NCBI GenBank assembly: GCA_028641055.1
Contig: CM054062.1
Span: 180,451,266-180,515,265 of the forward strand
From: Alopecurus myosuroides
Lineage: Eukaryota > Streptophyta > Magnoliopsida > Poales > Poaceae
Length of the DNA stretch: 64,000 nucleotides
Reading direction: 5' to 3'
Within the stretch, counting starts at the first letter, position 1. Each line of letters starts with the position of its first letter. The notes under the pieces are model-generated. The model worked only from the letters and a program-made list of their open reading frames with translations, searched no databases and was not told the DNA's origin. A program made the translations under genes and the position numbers. Shown in pieces: positions 31,401-43,900 of the stretch.

Positions 31401-33640
31401 ACTGACTATATATATGGAAAAAAATCTTGTCTTATCCGGATTAGACAAGAATTTAAGTAAAAAATAACTCATAATTTCAGTATCTTTCAATATCTAAGTA
31501 TAAATACCAAGAAAAAGAATAAAGAAGGATTTGCATAACTACGGTCAGGCTATCGAACATAGAGTCAAAAGTGAATTACGAGTCAGGCCAATCTGCGAAT
31601 CGAGTGAGCTCCACTTGCAATGATGTGGTGGTGAACCTCTCATTCGTCTTCAGTGCTCTCCGAACCGTGCGGGAGTTCCCTCAACTGAGACTCGAGAAAG
31701 GGAAAGAGAAAGATCTACTCTAAAGATCAACGGAATTCAAGTTGGCAAATCCAACCCTAACTCAAGGTCTTTTAAATAAAAGACGATTACCTTTTTATTA
31801 CTTATTCGTAAGATTCATTTCAAATAATACGTATCTTGTTCAAGCCAATAAATAGAGCTAGGGTTATAGTACATCACCATTCAATATTTCTTGCCCTACT
31901 ATAGGCCTTGTTCCATCCGGCGCGAATCCCCTCCATGACTAGTAAAGTGAGCAGGCTAGCCCAGGTGAATTTCATGATGTATTTTTCTTGGACTTGGATC
32001 TTCGTAAGCAACTGGAACTAGAAAAAGTAAATGTCAATTGGCCTTCTAAAGGCTATAGCCCTGTTTCTTTTGAAAAAAAAAACGAATTTCTAGTTTCGAA
32101 GAAGACTTGCGAATTCCATTTTAGTTATATTCTTTTTTCTTAATGTTATTAAAAAAAGGAAGAAAATTCTTGTTTTTTATTTCTAAAAATCGATATTGGT
32201 CGAGAGACAATCAGATAGATTTTCTCTTTAGCGGGCATTTTCCTATAAGACTTGTTTTGTTATAATAAAACAAGCAGGTTATTAAAAAAGAAAAAAACGT
32301 TTTTTTGTCGATTATTTATCAAGAAAGCAAAAATGGGTTCTTATCAAACCCAACATAAAATTGGAAAGAACCATTAAGCACTGATGTGTTCAGGCGAACT
32401 TCCTTGAAGGCATCAACGATGACGGTGCAATACTTGACGAGGGGCCTTTAGTGACTCGGCTCCCGGCCGGTCCGCACAATCGGGCAGTGTCCCTTGCATA
32501 TGCTGTTTTCTACCAACTGAGCTATTTAGTTTCTAGTAGACTCGTCGGCAGAAGATATGCAATGCATGGACCTAAGGGCTGACGGATCTGACGTGAGTCT
32601 ACCGACCCTAAAATGGTGAACCAGATTGTTTTTTTAGGAATCTTTAAAACGATGACTTTTCTCTGCGCCAACCAGGGGCGGTAGTCCCACTTATTTATTT
32701 GTTAAAGCTTCGGACCGAGAACTGACTCCACAACCGAGAAGCGTGTCAGCCTTCCTTATTCAATCAACTCTAATTTAGTACAAGTACGATCAAGAAAAGT
32801 AAGAAGTTGAACCAGAGTCACTATTATTAGTAGTAGTATAGTCAGTTGTATATGTACCTGCACGAATCTTTCAAGTAAGTCATTAGCCATAAAGTCCAAA
32901 TAGTGTAAGGAGTAAGTTAAGGCTTTCTAGTGAGTTAACGGGGAATGAGGGTATCACCCATAACCAGTTTGAAGATGCAAAAATTATGTTCTTGTCAAGG
33001 AGGGGGATTAGCTACACAACCAAGGAAGGCCTTCTTTTCCAAGGCTATCTTTCCAATCGTTAGGCAGACCCAGAAATCGAACTAATTAGCGCAACACGGT
33101 CTAATTTGGCTTGCACTAATGTGCAACTCAATCCCCTATTTTTCCAAGTGAAAGCCGGGCCGACGAACCCCGTGTCACCCAAGTTTGTGCATGGAGTTTT
33201 GGTTAGGCTTGGTTACGACGACGTCGAGTTGGCGGCGGAGGAAGACTCGGCATGAAGGCCAGCCGCCCTGCTCGGGTTTTCTCGAAAGCTTTTGCTTTCT
33301 TCGGTACTTGTACTTCGGAATCCGGTGCCAAGCTTTCTGATCTCTCTCCGTGAGGAGCAAATTCCTAGGATTGATGCTCAATTAGATAGTTGATTTGATT
33401 TTCTATTACTAGAGCTTGGCAGTGAAGACAGTGCAGCAGATTTTTGCACTACCAGAATGGGTCCTTATGATTCTCAAAGAATGATGAGGGGCAAAGCTGA
33501 TACCTCGCATGTGATGCTATCAACTGTGAAGAGGCTTCGAGCCAAGATCTACAAATGTCTGCCTCGGCTCGCTACCAAACTCGTAAGCAAACAACGGGAC
33601 GTGAAGCAAGCCAGCTACAGGTGCTAGACGGCTTTCTCGT
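31400..33640. other. AT-rich stretch, possibly organelle-derived
   Basis: The style (long A/T runs, interspersed GC-rich short blocks, no grass-transposon motifs) suggests plastid or mitochondrial DNA moved to the nucleus. Near 32510-32527 the minus strand reads ATAGCTCAGTTGGTAGA, like the D-arm of a tRNA gene, but a full cloverleaf was not found. A 68-codon minus-strand frame at 33175-33381 is Lys/Arg-rich but unrecognised. I could not place any stretch in a known organellar gene, so the origin is a guess. Confidence 0.25.
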
Positions 33641-33649
33641 CAAAGAGGC

Positions 33650-34638
33650 CTAATGCAGATGACAAGCAGTTTGGAGGTATCACTGTAGTTCTTGGTGGGG
33701 ATTTTCGACAAACACTGCCAGTAATAAAACATGCAACCAAGCAACAAATTTTGAAATCTTGCATTGTCAACTCTTATTTATGGAACCAGTGCGCAGTTTT
33801 AGAATTGACTGAAAATGTGAGGCTGAACTCAGGATGCCTTCCCATGTCCAAAAAGGAAGCATTAAAAACTTTTGCTGACTGGCTTCTACGAATATGAAAT
33901 GGCACCGAGCCTTTTGTTCCGGTTCCAAATGAATAGAACAACATTTATATAGAAATCCATCGCTATCTCTTGCTATCACCAGATTCCAGGAATATAGATG
34001 GGCTAATATCATTTGTGTACAACTTCGGTTTTGAGCCATCTAATGTTACTTCATATTTGTGTGATTGGGCTATTCTTGCACCTACCAATGATGTGGTTTC
34101 TTATATAAATAGCAAAATTATTGCTCAGTTAACAACAAGTGAGATGTCATATTATAGTGCAGATTCAATTGATGATAGTTGTCCTAACATTTGTACTCTA
34201 GAACCATTATATCCAACAGGGTTTCTAAACACCATTATGATACCTGGACTTCCAGACCATGTGTTGCATTTGAGAATTGGTGTTCCTATCATGCTGCTAC
34301 GTAATCTTGATCCATCAAGGGGCCTCTGCAATGGTACTAGTCTCATTGTTACACAATTGACTGGTCATGTCATAGAAGGAGAAATTATAACTGAAAAAGT
34401 TATAGGTTCTAAAGTATATATTCCTCGCATTGTCACCACATCAACTCAGTCTAAGTGGCCTTTCAAATTAAGGCGCCACCAATTCCCTCTTCGTGTTTCG
34501 TATGCTATGACAATAAACAAATGTCAGGGACAAACGCTAAGCCGAGTTGGTGTCCATTTTCCATCTCCTGTCTTCTCCCATGGACAGTTGTATGTTGCAT
34601 TTTCAAGGGTTACATTACCAGATGGGCTACGAGTTTAA
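33650..34638 (+). pseudogene. Helitron PIF1-like helicase remnant
   Basis: This is the C-terminal half of the helicase domain of an autonomous plant Helitron Rep-Hel protein. Ordered motifs are visible: DDKQFGGITVVLGGDFRQ (Walker B-side region) near 33660, LELTENVRL near 33800, WAILAPTNDVV near 34067, GVPIMLLRNLDP near 34285, YAMTINKCQGQT near 34501 and GQLYVAFSRV near 34582. In-frame stops occur near 33895 and 33934. The Rep nuclease and Walker A parts are missing. The longest open part is 33970-34638. Confidence 0.85.
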
Positions 34639-34860
34639 TCGAAAATAGGCCAACTTCTTATGAGCATTGCACACATAACGTAACATATGCATAAGTATTT
34701 AATCAAATTAATAGCCACCCAAGCTACATTTGGAAGGTATTTTATCCAATTGAGTGTACATTATGTCCTAAATGTTCCAACTATGTTCAAAACATTTGCA
34801 CACCGTAATTACTATTTTACACTAACTATTTTTTTTTATTGCTTCAGAAATATCTCATCT

Positions 34861-37740
34861 ATGGAGTTGACTACAGATCTGAAAAGCATTACTGTAGGAC
34901 AGCAAAACTGCCGGGTGTGTGCATGTCTAATTAGACTTATGGATGCTATAAACATGAATCCTAGATATGGAGGTGGTTTGATCAGCATTGATGGCATTCT
35001 TTTAGACGAAGATGTACATGTACTCTATAATTCTATTATCATTAGAAGTTGTGACATGCTGTTTTCCAGAACCGTTCGAAATTTACACTTCCCAATGAAT
35101 TATTTTTACAATTTGCAGAGACCTATGGCACAAAAAAATGAAAACAATTCCGCCCCTTACTTGCTGAAGGATCTGTGTACGTTATTGCGGGTATTGCAGC
35201 TATCGACATCAGAAGCAAATCATATGTCTACCACCATCAGAAATATATGCTGCAATTCAAACATGACACGAAGGTCCATCCGCTACATTCAAGAGGAGAA
35301 AACATACCTAAAATTTCTTTCGACTTTTGTCCATTTGATCACCTGCCAGCAAAAGCAATCGATTCAAAACCTCTCCTAGTTAAAAACATGTGCTTTCTTT
35401 ATTTATCATCTGCCATAATCCTCTACTGCTTACTAACTTTTTACCCACACTTGGTCCTTTTAGATATTATTGGTGTAATCAGTCATGTTGGACCGTATGA
35501 CTATGCTAGCCTAACATCTCAGAAGAAACTCCCAAAGATTAAAATTCGGAACCTAGAGTATGTTTTCCCTACAACCATTCTCACTTCATTTATTTTTTCT
35601 GAAACCACTAATAAGCATACAATCCGTTCCAGTGACATACACAAGAAATAGTTCTATGGGGTGAGCATGGGGAATCATTTGATGAAAACACGGTTATTCA
35701 AAAATCAAAACAAGGAATTGTCATAGTAATTTTTGCTGGTATAACTGCAACACTACAAAAGTTTACAGGCAACTTACCATCCAAGATTGCTTAATAAAAA
35801 CATTACCATGATTATTTACACATGATGACAACCACATATGCTTATAGGAATGATACAAGGATCCTCAAGTTCTGCAACTCAGATCTATCTCGATCTAGAA
35901 GTACCCGAGGTTCAAAAGTTTATCAACAGGTTCTCTCTCACTCTCTCCGCTACCTTCATACATCCTGTTCCATAAATGAACATACTAATCATTCATATGG
36001 AATTTTCTCAGCTACAAATGGAAAATCCAATTCTTCATAAGCATCTCCCTCAGGTTACACAATTATCTCCTATAGAAGCTGCAGGAAAACTATACACCAT
36101 TGAACAAATATCTTCTCAGCCAAATTCATCCTTTCAGGTCAATACTTTCTCAGAAAACTTCCATATTGCTAACTCTATACTTTTTAAATACATTTGATTA
36201 ATACTGAATTTTTTTTGTGGCCATAAGGGAGGAGAAACCTTTAGTGCAATTGCCAAAGTAGCATCAATAATACCGTCAACCAAGTGGTATTACAAATCAT
36301 GCAAGAATTGTGGAAAAGGATACAACAACATGAGCGACACTGGAACATGTCCCTGGCAATATCCTATTCCACGCCCAATGTACCATATATCTTCCTAAGA
36401 TCAAATCCTTGCAAGATTAATATTGTCTTATTCATGATAATAACAACTGATTCATGCTTTAGGTACAAGCTTCCCCTTACACTAGAAGACAAGTCAGGAA
36501 GTTTGGATGCAATTGCTTTCTCTAAGGTTGCCGAAGATTTAGTTGAGCACCTCACAGACCAAGTTAGTATGAATATGAAGATAGATGCTGCAGATCATGT
36601 TGTTGCCCTTTATAATGAAGTTGGCAAAGAAAGATTATTCTATATTGGAATGAATACTGAAACGGCTGGAAAGTTCCCTATTAAATATGTCCTCAAGAGA
36701 AGTTTCCTGGTGGAAAATCCAAGTTCAGTACCTATGCTAACAACTACAAAGGTTCGCAACATATTCATACATATTGCCTATAACTATCCTTATTATCACC
36801 TTGACATGACAAACTATTGCAGACCGCACCTAATACAAACCAGTTGTCCCTGCCAACTGCATCTTCCATAGGTCCTCAAAGTCAAAGGTTCTGAACCATA
36901 TCTACACCTATGTTCACAACACATTCCTTCAAGACTTAATTATGAATAGTATGTTTGTCATTTTCTAGCCCAGCTGCACAGAAACTTGATGCTTTTGATG
37001 TCAATACACCTCCCACTGTCACACAACCAGCTATCCAGATAAAAGAAAATGAAACCAGGTACTTGCACAAAAATCCTTGCTTACTCAGTTCCTATGTCCA
37101 AGAACACTGTTTAATCTGTACTGTACTTTACTCAGATCCGTACCAAAAAGAAGCATCAATTTCACCGAAGTTGATGTAGAAAAATTAAAGAGGTAACATC
37201 TGACATTATAAAAAATATATGTACTAGAAATATTTCACACATAACTATGACATTTCCTTCAACGACATCAAAATTGCTGAAATGCAGATCAACGGAACTA
37301 GATAGTCCTACTATAAAAAGGCAGAAGCAAGAGTATGTACTACTTCCCACAAACTCTATACAATATTCCCACCAATACAAGTTTTCTCTGTCAAATATTT
37401 ACAAATCTACATATTCTCTTTATGAAGCAATTCAACCAATAATAGTGACACAAGCTACTATGAACAACAAGAGCAAACCAAATCTTCCGAGGAAATATCA
37501 TAGGTGCTTTATATGAACTACACAATTTAAGGCTTCGGTACGAAAATCTGTGATTTCTTACATTACTTAGGTGTTTTAATCTTCCAAGGAAATATCATAG
37601 GTGCTTTATATGAACTACACAATTTAAGGCTTCGGTACGAAAATCTGTGATTTCTTACATTACTTACGTGTTTTAATCTCATTTTCATAATTCAGGCAGA
37701 AGATGTCCCAGTATGTGACCAGCAAATAAGAAGCTCCAAC
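34861..37740 (+). pseudogene. RPA70-like single-strand DNA-binding gene remnant of a Helitron
   Basis: Plant Helitrons often carry an RPA-like gene beside the helicase. After a splice-acceptor-like tract (TTGCTTCAG at ~34847) come OB-fold segments: residues starting MELTTDLKSITVG at 34861, a 'PLLAEGSVYVIAG' segment near 35155, 'IIGVISHVGPYDYA' near 35466, 'EIVLWGEHGESFDE' near 35647, and a C-terminal zinc-type block ('WYYKSCKNCGKGY' near 36284, then 'YKLPLTLEDKSGSLDAIAF' near 36463). Intron-like T- and A-rich gaps separate these. Several frames are broken (a stop near 35139, for example), so it is probably non-functional; a multi-exon gene with unusual splicing cannot be excluded. Confidence 0.72.
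37481..37675. repeat. Tandem duplication, 97-bp unit, two copies
   Basis: 'AATCTTCCGAGGAAATATCA' at 37481 recurs at 37578 with one change, and the rest of the unit ('TATGAACTACACAATTTAAG', 'GGCTTCGGTACGAAAATC') is nearly identical. It lies in the 3' part of the RPA-like remnant. Confidence 0.9.
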
Positions 37741-38562
37741 GCCTACAAGAACGACACGATATTTCCTTCATTAATAATACAATCTGCATTCACTGAATAC
37801 CTTATGTTGTATCTCAGAAACATCCTCATATGCAGAAAACTTTTGTTCAATAAAGCACTGTATTCGTATACTCTGTCTCCATGTACACCTTCACATTATT
37901 ATTAATGAACCCAACTTTCAGTTATTCTTGCACCATTCTTGCGCCCCTCAAAATTTTCTATATTGATGCGACCTACAGTTTGTTTTTCCCATAGGATTCC
38001 GTACGTGCTTCGGTATCAACGTTTTGCTTATTCTTCCTTCTCATTTTTTCTAAAAAAAATGCTTATTCAATAATTTTTTTTTTTTTGAATATAAAGAAGG
38101 AAATAAATATTTTATTATGATACCATGTATCTACTACTTTTATCTAGAAAATATTTTATTACAATGTGCTTACCAGAAATCAGTAATAATTATTTTCTTT
38201 TTCATTTCTCATATTTTTCTTATTCATTTCCTTCCTTTGTCTAAAACCAATTATTAACCTAAACTTTAGAACAAAAAATCATCTATGTATATTTCAAACA
38301 TATCATCTAGTTTATCAAATAACAGTACCTATTATTGGGCCGCAGGTGGAGCTCCCCTAGTGCACGCTTGCAAAATTTGACCTCCCTATTCAATCCTGGC
38401 TTGGTGCCCGGGCTTTGGTTGTAAACTGACAAAACGGGCCGAATATGCCGCGCGATCTGCTGTTTGCTGCTTGGTGGCATCGGCACCGGAACAAATCCAT
38501 GATTCCTGGCGTAGCCGCGGGAAAGTGCTACTGCTACACTTCATCACGATATCGCTCGTGCT

Positions 38563-38563
<1 letters not shown>
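37741..38563. other. AT-rich spacer
   Basis: No gene is recognisable. It includes a T run near 38070-38084. CTAG followed by T at about 38357 was considered as the 3' end of the Helitron upstream, but no hairpin precedes it. Confidence 0.35.

Positions 38564-38601
<38 letters not shown>
38564..38601. repeat. Homopolymer A(38)
   Basis: Thirty-eight consecutive A residues on the plus strand are followed by GAAGAAGAG. The tract lies 15 bases outside the SINE target duplication, so it is not the SINE tail. It could be the tail of another retroelement copy. Confidence 0.9.
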
Positions 38602-38603
<2 letters not shown>

Positions 38604-38630
38604 AGAAGAGCACCCGCTATCTGCTGGGTA

Positions 38631-38806
38631 TTTTTTTCGAGACCAGCCAGGACTAGCCCTTGGCGGTATTGTATTAAGCTTTCGGAAGCGCACAGAAGTG
38701 CAACGGTGCATACACACCCGCGGGTGAGTACCAGGACTCGAACTCGAGCGGTGGGGCATCACAGGTATCATCACCCTGGTAGCCATCCGGGCTAGGCCTC
38801 GGTTGC
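38631..38806 (-). mobile_element. tRNA-derived SINE, 176 bp
   Basis: Read on the minus strand, the element starts GCAACCGAGGCCTAGCCCGG, holds a polymerase III A-box-like 'TAGCCCGGATGGC' and a clear B-box (GTTCGAGTCC near 38737), and ends in GGTCTCG plus seven A. The flanks carry CTATCTGCTGGGTA (38617-38630) and CTATCTGCTGCGTA (38807-38820), a 14-bp target duplication with one mismatch. The tRNA-like promoter and tail identify a SINE; the exact family was not assigned. Confidence 0.85.
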
Positions 38807-38820
38807 CTATCTGCTGCGTA

Positions 38821-39640
38821 TGAAACCGCCCTTTCTTCCACGCGCGCTTACTTCTAACGCAATGCGGCGAATCAGCAGGCAAAGTTTCAAAGTTAACAGC
38901 TGCGGCTACAGAGTACATTCCGTTTTCGGATAATCTGTGACCTTCCTCTGCCACGACTGTCCCCGGACGTATGAATTCGGCACCTGCTCCGACATCATCA
39001 TCATCAATCAAAGCATCGACAGCAGGAACTTGGCCAGACTTCCGATCGTGTCACTAGTTTCCCATCAGTTTTGTTCATACAGTATGCAACACATGGCGTA
39101 ACACAGGCAGAAAAGGCGCGGCAGCTTCCTGCAAAGCCTGCACCAGAGATTGACTTGGGGGTCTCGGAAAAACAGAACAATCCTTCACGAAGCCAAGCCG
39201 CGACCGAAAAGGGTCTCATGTCGCGGTGTCCTGTGCCGTGGAGACACACCCGGATCCGGATGTAACCTGCACAGCACTGGAAAGGGCCCGTGCCGGTCGA
39301 CGGCTTGCCCTGCCCCATGTCCCAGTTCCCTGCTGCTAGTAGTTCCGTTCGGTCTCCACTCGTCTCGTCTCGCCTCGCCTCGCATATGCCAATTGCCGAC
39401 CAAGCAGATCGAGGTGCGTATCTTCCCTTGCTCCACCGGCAAGTTCACATGCCGATGCCAGGAATCTGCCGCTGCGCGACATGATCACAGGATCGATCCT
39501 TCGCTGCTGTTCATTTGCTCCTTCTGTAGATCGCTCGCCGAGAGGTAGCAGTGATGCGGCCCGCGGTGGAGCCAACTCCATCAGTTATCCTGTACTACAA
39601 AGCAGAGATGTGTGATTGTTTCTGGCCTTTTTCTTTTGGA
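38821..39640. other. Anonymous GC-richer spacer
   Basis: No gene is recognisable. Overlapping open frames on both strands (for example 39150-39548) have no family resemblance. A short 'CTCGTCTCGCCTCGCCTCGC' stretch lies near 39362. Confidence 0.3.
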
Positions 39641-40440
39641 AACAGATTTTTGCCCCGCTTTATAAATAAAACCATACGGCCAAACCAATACAGAGTGATG
39701 GGGAATACTCGTGCAAAGCAGATCAAAGAAAAAACAAAGTAAAACACGAAGAGTCACACCCCAACGAAGCACTCAAGACAACTTACTAGAGGTGCCTCCT
39801 CATGAAACTGCGGGACTTAGTCACACCACACCCACCAAGTTGTCGCCGGAGAAGGCCGCCTGCCCTCTCGCTCCGATCCGTGGAGCATAGATCCTGCCAC
39901 CGGACGACGAGGACAGAGAGAGGTGAAGACAGAGTCACGTGTATAAGATAAGAGATTGCAATAACGCCTCACGCTAATGTCGAAATAGACTCGAGACAGG
40001 ATCCGAACTTGCCCATCGATTCCACCGGGACGAGACCAAGAGCTAACGAAGCTCCATGACGACGCCCCCAACAGGGTGACGACGCAATACGACGTCGTTG
40101 TCGTGACCAAAATGGTCAAGTGTTTTCACATGGAGCCCTGGTGCTGGGAAGGTAGCCACAACGATACCTTCCAGAGGGTTACGACAGCCGCAGGCATCGC
40201 CGCCGTTGTCGCCAAAGCGCTGAGTTTTCGCCCGGAAAAACCTTCATATCACACCAAGATACCATGGATTGCCTGCCGCAAGAAAACTAGGCCCCGGGAC
40301 ACGATCTGGGAGTTGCTGCTCGTCTACGCCGCACAATTTAAATTTTTTGCCCTATGTAGTCCGCCAAAAACAATATGCAGACAGTGATGCATGCACATCA
40401 TGCATGAATCAAGATCATGACTCACCGGGCAGTGGAATCG
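39641..40440 (-). mobile_element. Retroelement 3'-end-like fragment
   Basis: It begins with 'TTTTGCCCCGCTTTATAAAT' type sequence, shared with the insertion near 11285. The following GC-rich stretch has the style of a LINE 3' UTR read in reverse. No reverse transcriptase is recognised and the right boundary is uncertain. Confidence 0.3.
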
Positions 40441-40947
40441 ATGTAGTCATAGAAGAGTTCTGAACAATCATAGATCCTAACAACTAGGCCTAGTTGTAAG
40501 GATGTCGCTAAGTTTCTCTCATCAAGAATCACATGTGTAATCCTTCTTATGATGAGCACTTATACGCTCGTGTCAACCCGACAGTGCTCCGTTGTCTAGG
40601 GCTCGACACCGACAAACAGAGATAGCCTTTCGACGTTGCTAATTTATAGCACTAATCGACTACAAATAGAGCTATATGTTTGTCGAAGTTTCTTAATACA
40701 TGAGAGAGAACTAGTAATTGGAGCTAGGTCTAATCAGGAGAGGGCACCTCAAAACCCAATTAGAAGAAGGTCTAATTCAATTATAGGGGCTCTAATTAGA
40801 AGTTCTAGTTATACCCTCTAATTCTACTAGAGAGAAAGAGAGGCTTGAGAGACAATTGCTCACAAAATTATGGTTTAGCTCAAGCCTTGGGGGTCGTTTT
40901 ATAGTTGAAGGGAAGAGGAACTTATCAAAGGGGAGGAGGAGTTCTAG
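40441..40947. other. Anonymous spacer
   Basis: No gene or element could be supported in this stretch before the target duplication TTGAG (40948-40952). Confidence 0.3.
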
Positions 40948-40952
40948 TTGAG

Positions 40953-43900
40953 TGATACGTCTCCAACGTATCTATAATTTCTGATGCTCCATGATAATAT
41001 TATGCCAATTGCTACATGTTTTCTCTCTTCTTTATGTCATTTTTACACGTTTTCCGGGACTAACCTATTAACAAGATGCCAAGTGTCAGTTCCCTGTTTT
41101 CTGCTGTTTTTGGTTTCACAAAAGTTGTTCTGGAAATATTCTCGGAATTGGACCCCACAAAGCCCGAAGTGCCTATTTTCCCCGGAAGCATCCAGAAGAC
41201 CGAAGAGGAGACGAAGAGGGGCATCAGGGGGCCCACGCCATGGGGTGGCGTGCCCCCCTTGGCCGCGCCAGTGGTGGTGTGGGGCCCCCGGGGCTCCACC
41301 GCCTATGCCCTTTCGCCTGTTTATTCCCCCAGGATGGAAAACCCTAAACACCTGATCAAATATCCCCGAAAAGTTCCGCAGCCGCCGTCACCGTCAACCC
41401 TAGATCAGGGGAGTTCTGAAGCCGACTCCGGCACCCTGCCGGAGAGAAATCATCACCGGATGCCTCTCCATCACCATGCTTGCCTCCGGAGTGATGCGTG
41501 AGTAGTTCATCCTTGGACTATGGGTCCATAGAAGTAGCTAGATGGTTGTCTCCTCCTCTTATGCTTCCATGTTTAGATCTCGTGAGCTGCCTAACATGAT
41601 CGAGATTGATCTTGTGTAACTCTTTGTGCCATGTTTGTTGGGATCCGATAAATATTGAACTTATGCCAAGTTGATTATAGTATTTATTACATATGTTATT
41701 TGTGATCTTGCATGCTTTCCGTTGCTAGTGGTTGCTCTAGCCAAGTAGTTTCTAGTGACTCCAAGAGGGAGTATTTATGCTCGATAGTGGGTTCATGCCT
41801 CCTCTTCGCCTTGCTCGAGTGACAAAAACGTGAAGGGGAGTATGTGATGTTGCCACTATGGAGAAAGCAGCGGTGAGAGTGCCCGCATGTATAATCATTG
41901 CTTACATTACACACTTTGTTTAATGCAGTTATCTGTTGCTTGCAACTTAATACCTAAGGGGGTTCGGATGATAACCTGAGGGTGGATTATTAGTCATAGA
42001 AGCAGTTGGATTACGGTCTATGTATATTGTTGTAATTCCCGCACTAAATATCATAGTAGTCATAATGTCATGAATGTGCACTACGGTGCAACCTTTATTT
42101 GTCAATTGCCCAGCTGTAATTTGTTCACCCAGCATGCTATCTTTTATGGAGAGACACCACTAGTGAACCTATGAACCCCGGTCCATTTTCCTATACTGTT
42201 GTGACGCCCCTTGATCGGGCACTATGCAGATTTCAGCATTCCCGCCAAAATCCACATAATAACCGATTCCAGGTTGCCATTTATGATAACATTACAATAG
42301 TTCACGAATAATCCACAATTACAACAGGAACAGAAAGATACAAGATGACTCAACGAGCCAGGGATACAACTGATACAATACAAAGATCCAAATAACAGCG
42401 GAAGAAAACAACAAATCGTCCGTCTACGGACAAGATCCAAATTGGACTAAGAGTCCTGAAGATAACCGAAGGCGTCCAATCCCTGCCCAGGCCAAGCCGG
42501 AGGGATTCCCAAGCTAACGTCGTCAGACTTCAAACCTGTTGACTGCAATTTGGAATTTGCAGCCACGAAAGAGATTCGTGGGTCAGTACGTTTAAGTACT
42601 GGCAAGGGGGATAAAACCCATACTCACAAGTTACCGGCGTAGCCAGTCATCACAAGATATAGATACTTTAGGATCAACGGAAAGGAAGGGGGTTATTGCA
42701 AATAAGCGACAACAGGCTGCACTAACCAACTACAGAGATTCTATTACTTCCAACTAACAGAAAAAGGGATAAGATCGAGGATTGTAACCAACTGAAAGTA
42801 AATACAAACAAACCCATCCTGGACCTCGCCCCTTTAGCCAAAGAAGCAATCCGAGGATTACTCACACAGTTGTATTAAAGGTGAAACAAGTTATTGTGTG
42901 AATAAACCTATTACTAGTCAAGTTGTTAATCATGGGGTGTAACATGGTTAATCATTATGTTGAAGTTGTCCTGAGTACTTGTTAGCCAGTACTTTCACCA
43001 AGTAATCCATAACCGCGGAAAACACGGCTTCTCGAGAAGATTATCCCTGCAGGGTTGCACCATAGTAACCAACACTCATGAATATCCCGCCAGATGGAGC
43101 GGCCACTCCACCAAGCGGGGCACTCAACACAATCCAACCCTTCTTCGCATCAAGCCCAAAGCACCTTGGGCGCACGGCTACTCGGGCCCAGAAGAAAATG
43201 GACCCTCATAGCACTCTAAGACCGTGTCCCCCTATATGCCGACTACGAAAGTTCCACCCGGGATCCAAGGGCTCGCAAGATCATGCATGCAGCAAATGGA
43301 AAACCCGAACTAAATGAGGCGATTTGGACGAGATGCGAATCGGGTCAAACTGAGGGGGAGCCCATACTCCCCAAATGCGGGTAGTGCGCTCATCATGGAT
43401 CAGTAGACAAGACCCGTTTCCTATTAGGGTCGACACTAGCAGGCCTCAAAACCACAAAGGGCCTCCTGCCGGTGCCTTATCATCAAATTTATTATTAATA
43501 GTAACATTAGCATGATTGATTGATTGATTAAACATCAAGCCCCCGGAACATAAGAAGTAATAACAGAAAGTAACGGGTAACAGACTCGAGCAAAACAACC
43601 CTAAGCAAGATAGTAAGACACAGGCTCAAGCAAAGGTTATAGGTATGGAGGTGAGGCAATATCAAGGTTAAGGGATTCATGTGATGGGTTCGTAACAGAA
43701 ACAGCTACCACTAAGGCTAGCAGAAAAGAAGCAACGGAAAGAATCGGTAACAAGTGATGAAAGGCAGCCATATGGCATGCAAGTGAGTATACTTGCCTGA
43801 GATCCCGCAAGGTAGCAGAACTTGTCGTTGCTCACATCATCTCAACGTCCTATCCGGGAAGAAGCAACGAACCTCGAACAAACACCGGATGCAACAATTA

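Noticed and set aside
32495..32530. tRNA gene on the minus strand
   Set aside because: Only a D-arm-like string is present; acceptor, anticodon and T arms could not be paired.
38340..38365. Helitron 3' end at CTAGT near 38357
   Set aside because: No GC hairpin lies within 15 bases upstream, so it does not meet the pattern satisfied at 20562-20592.
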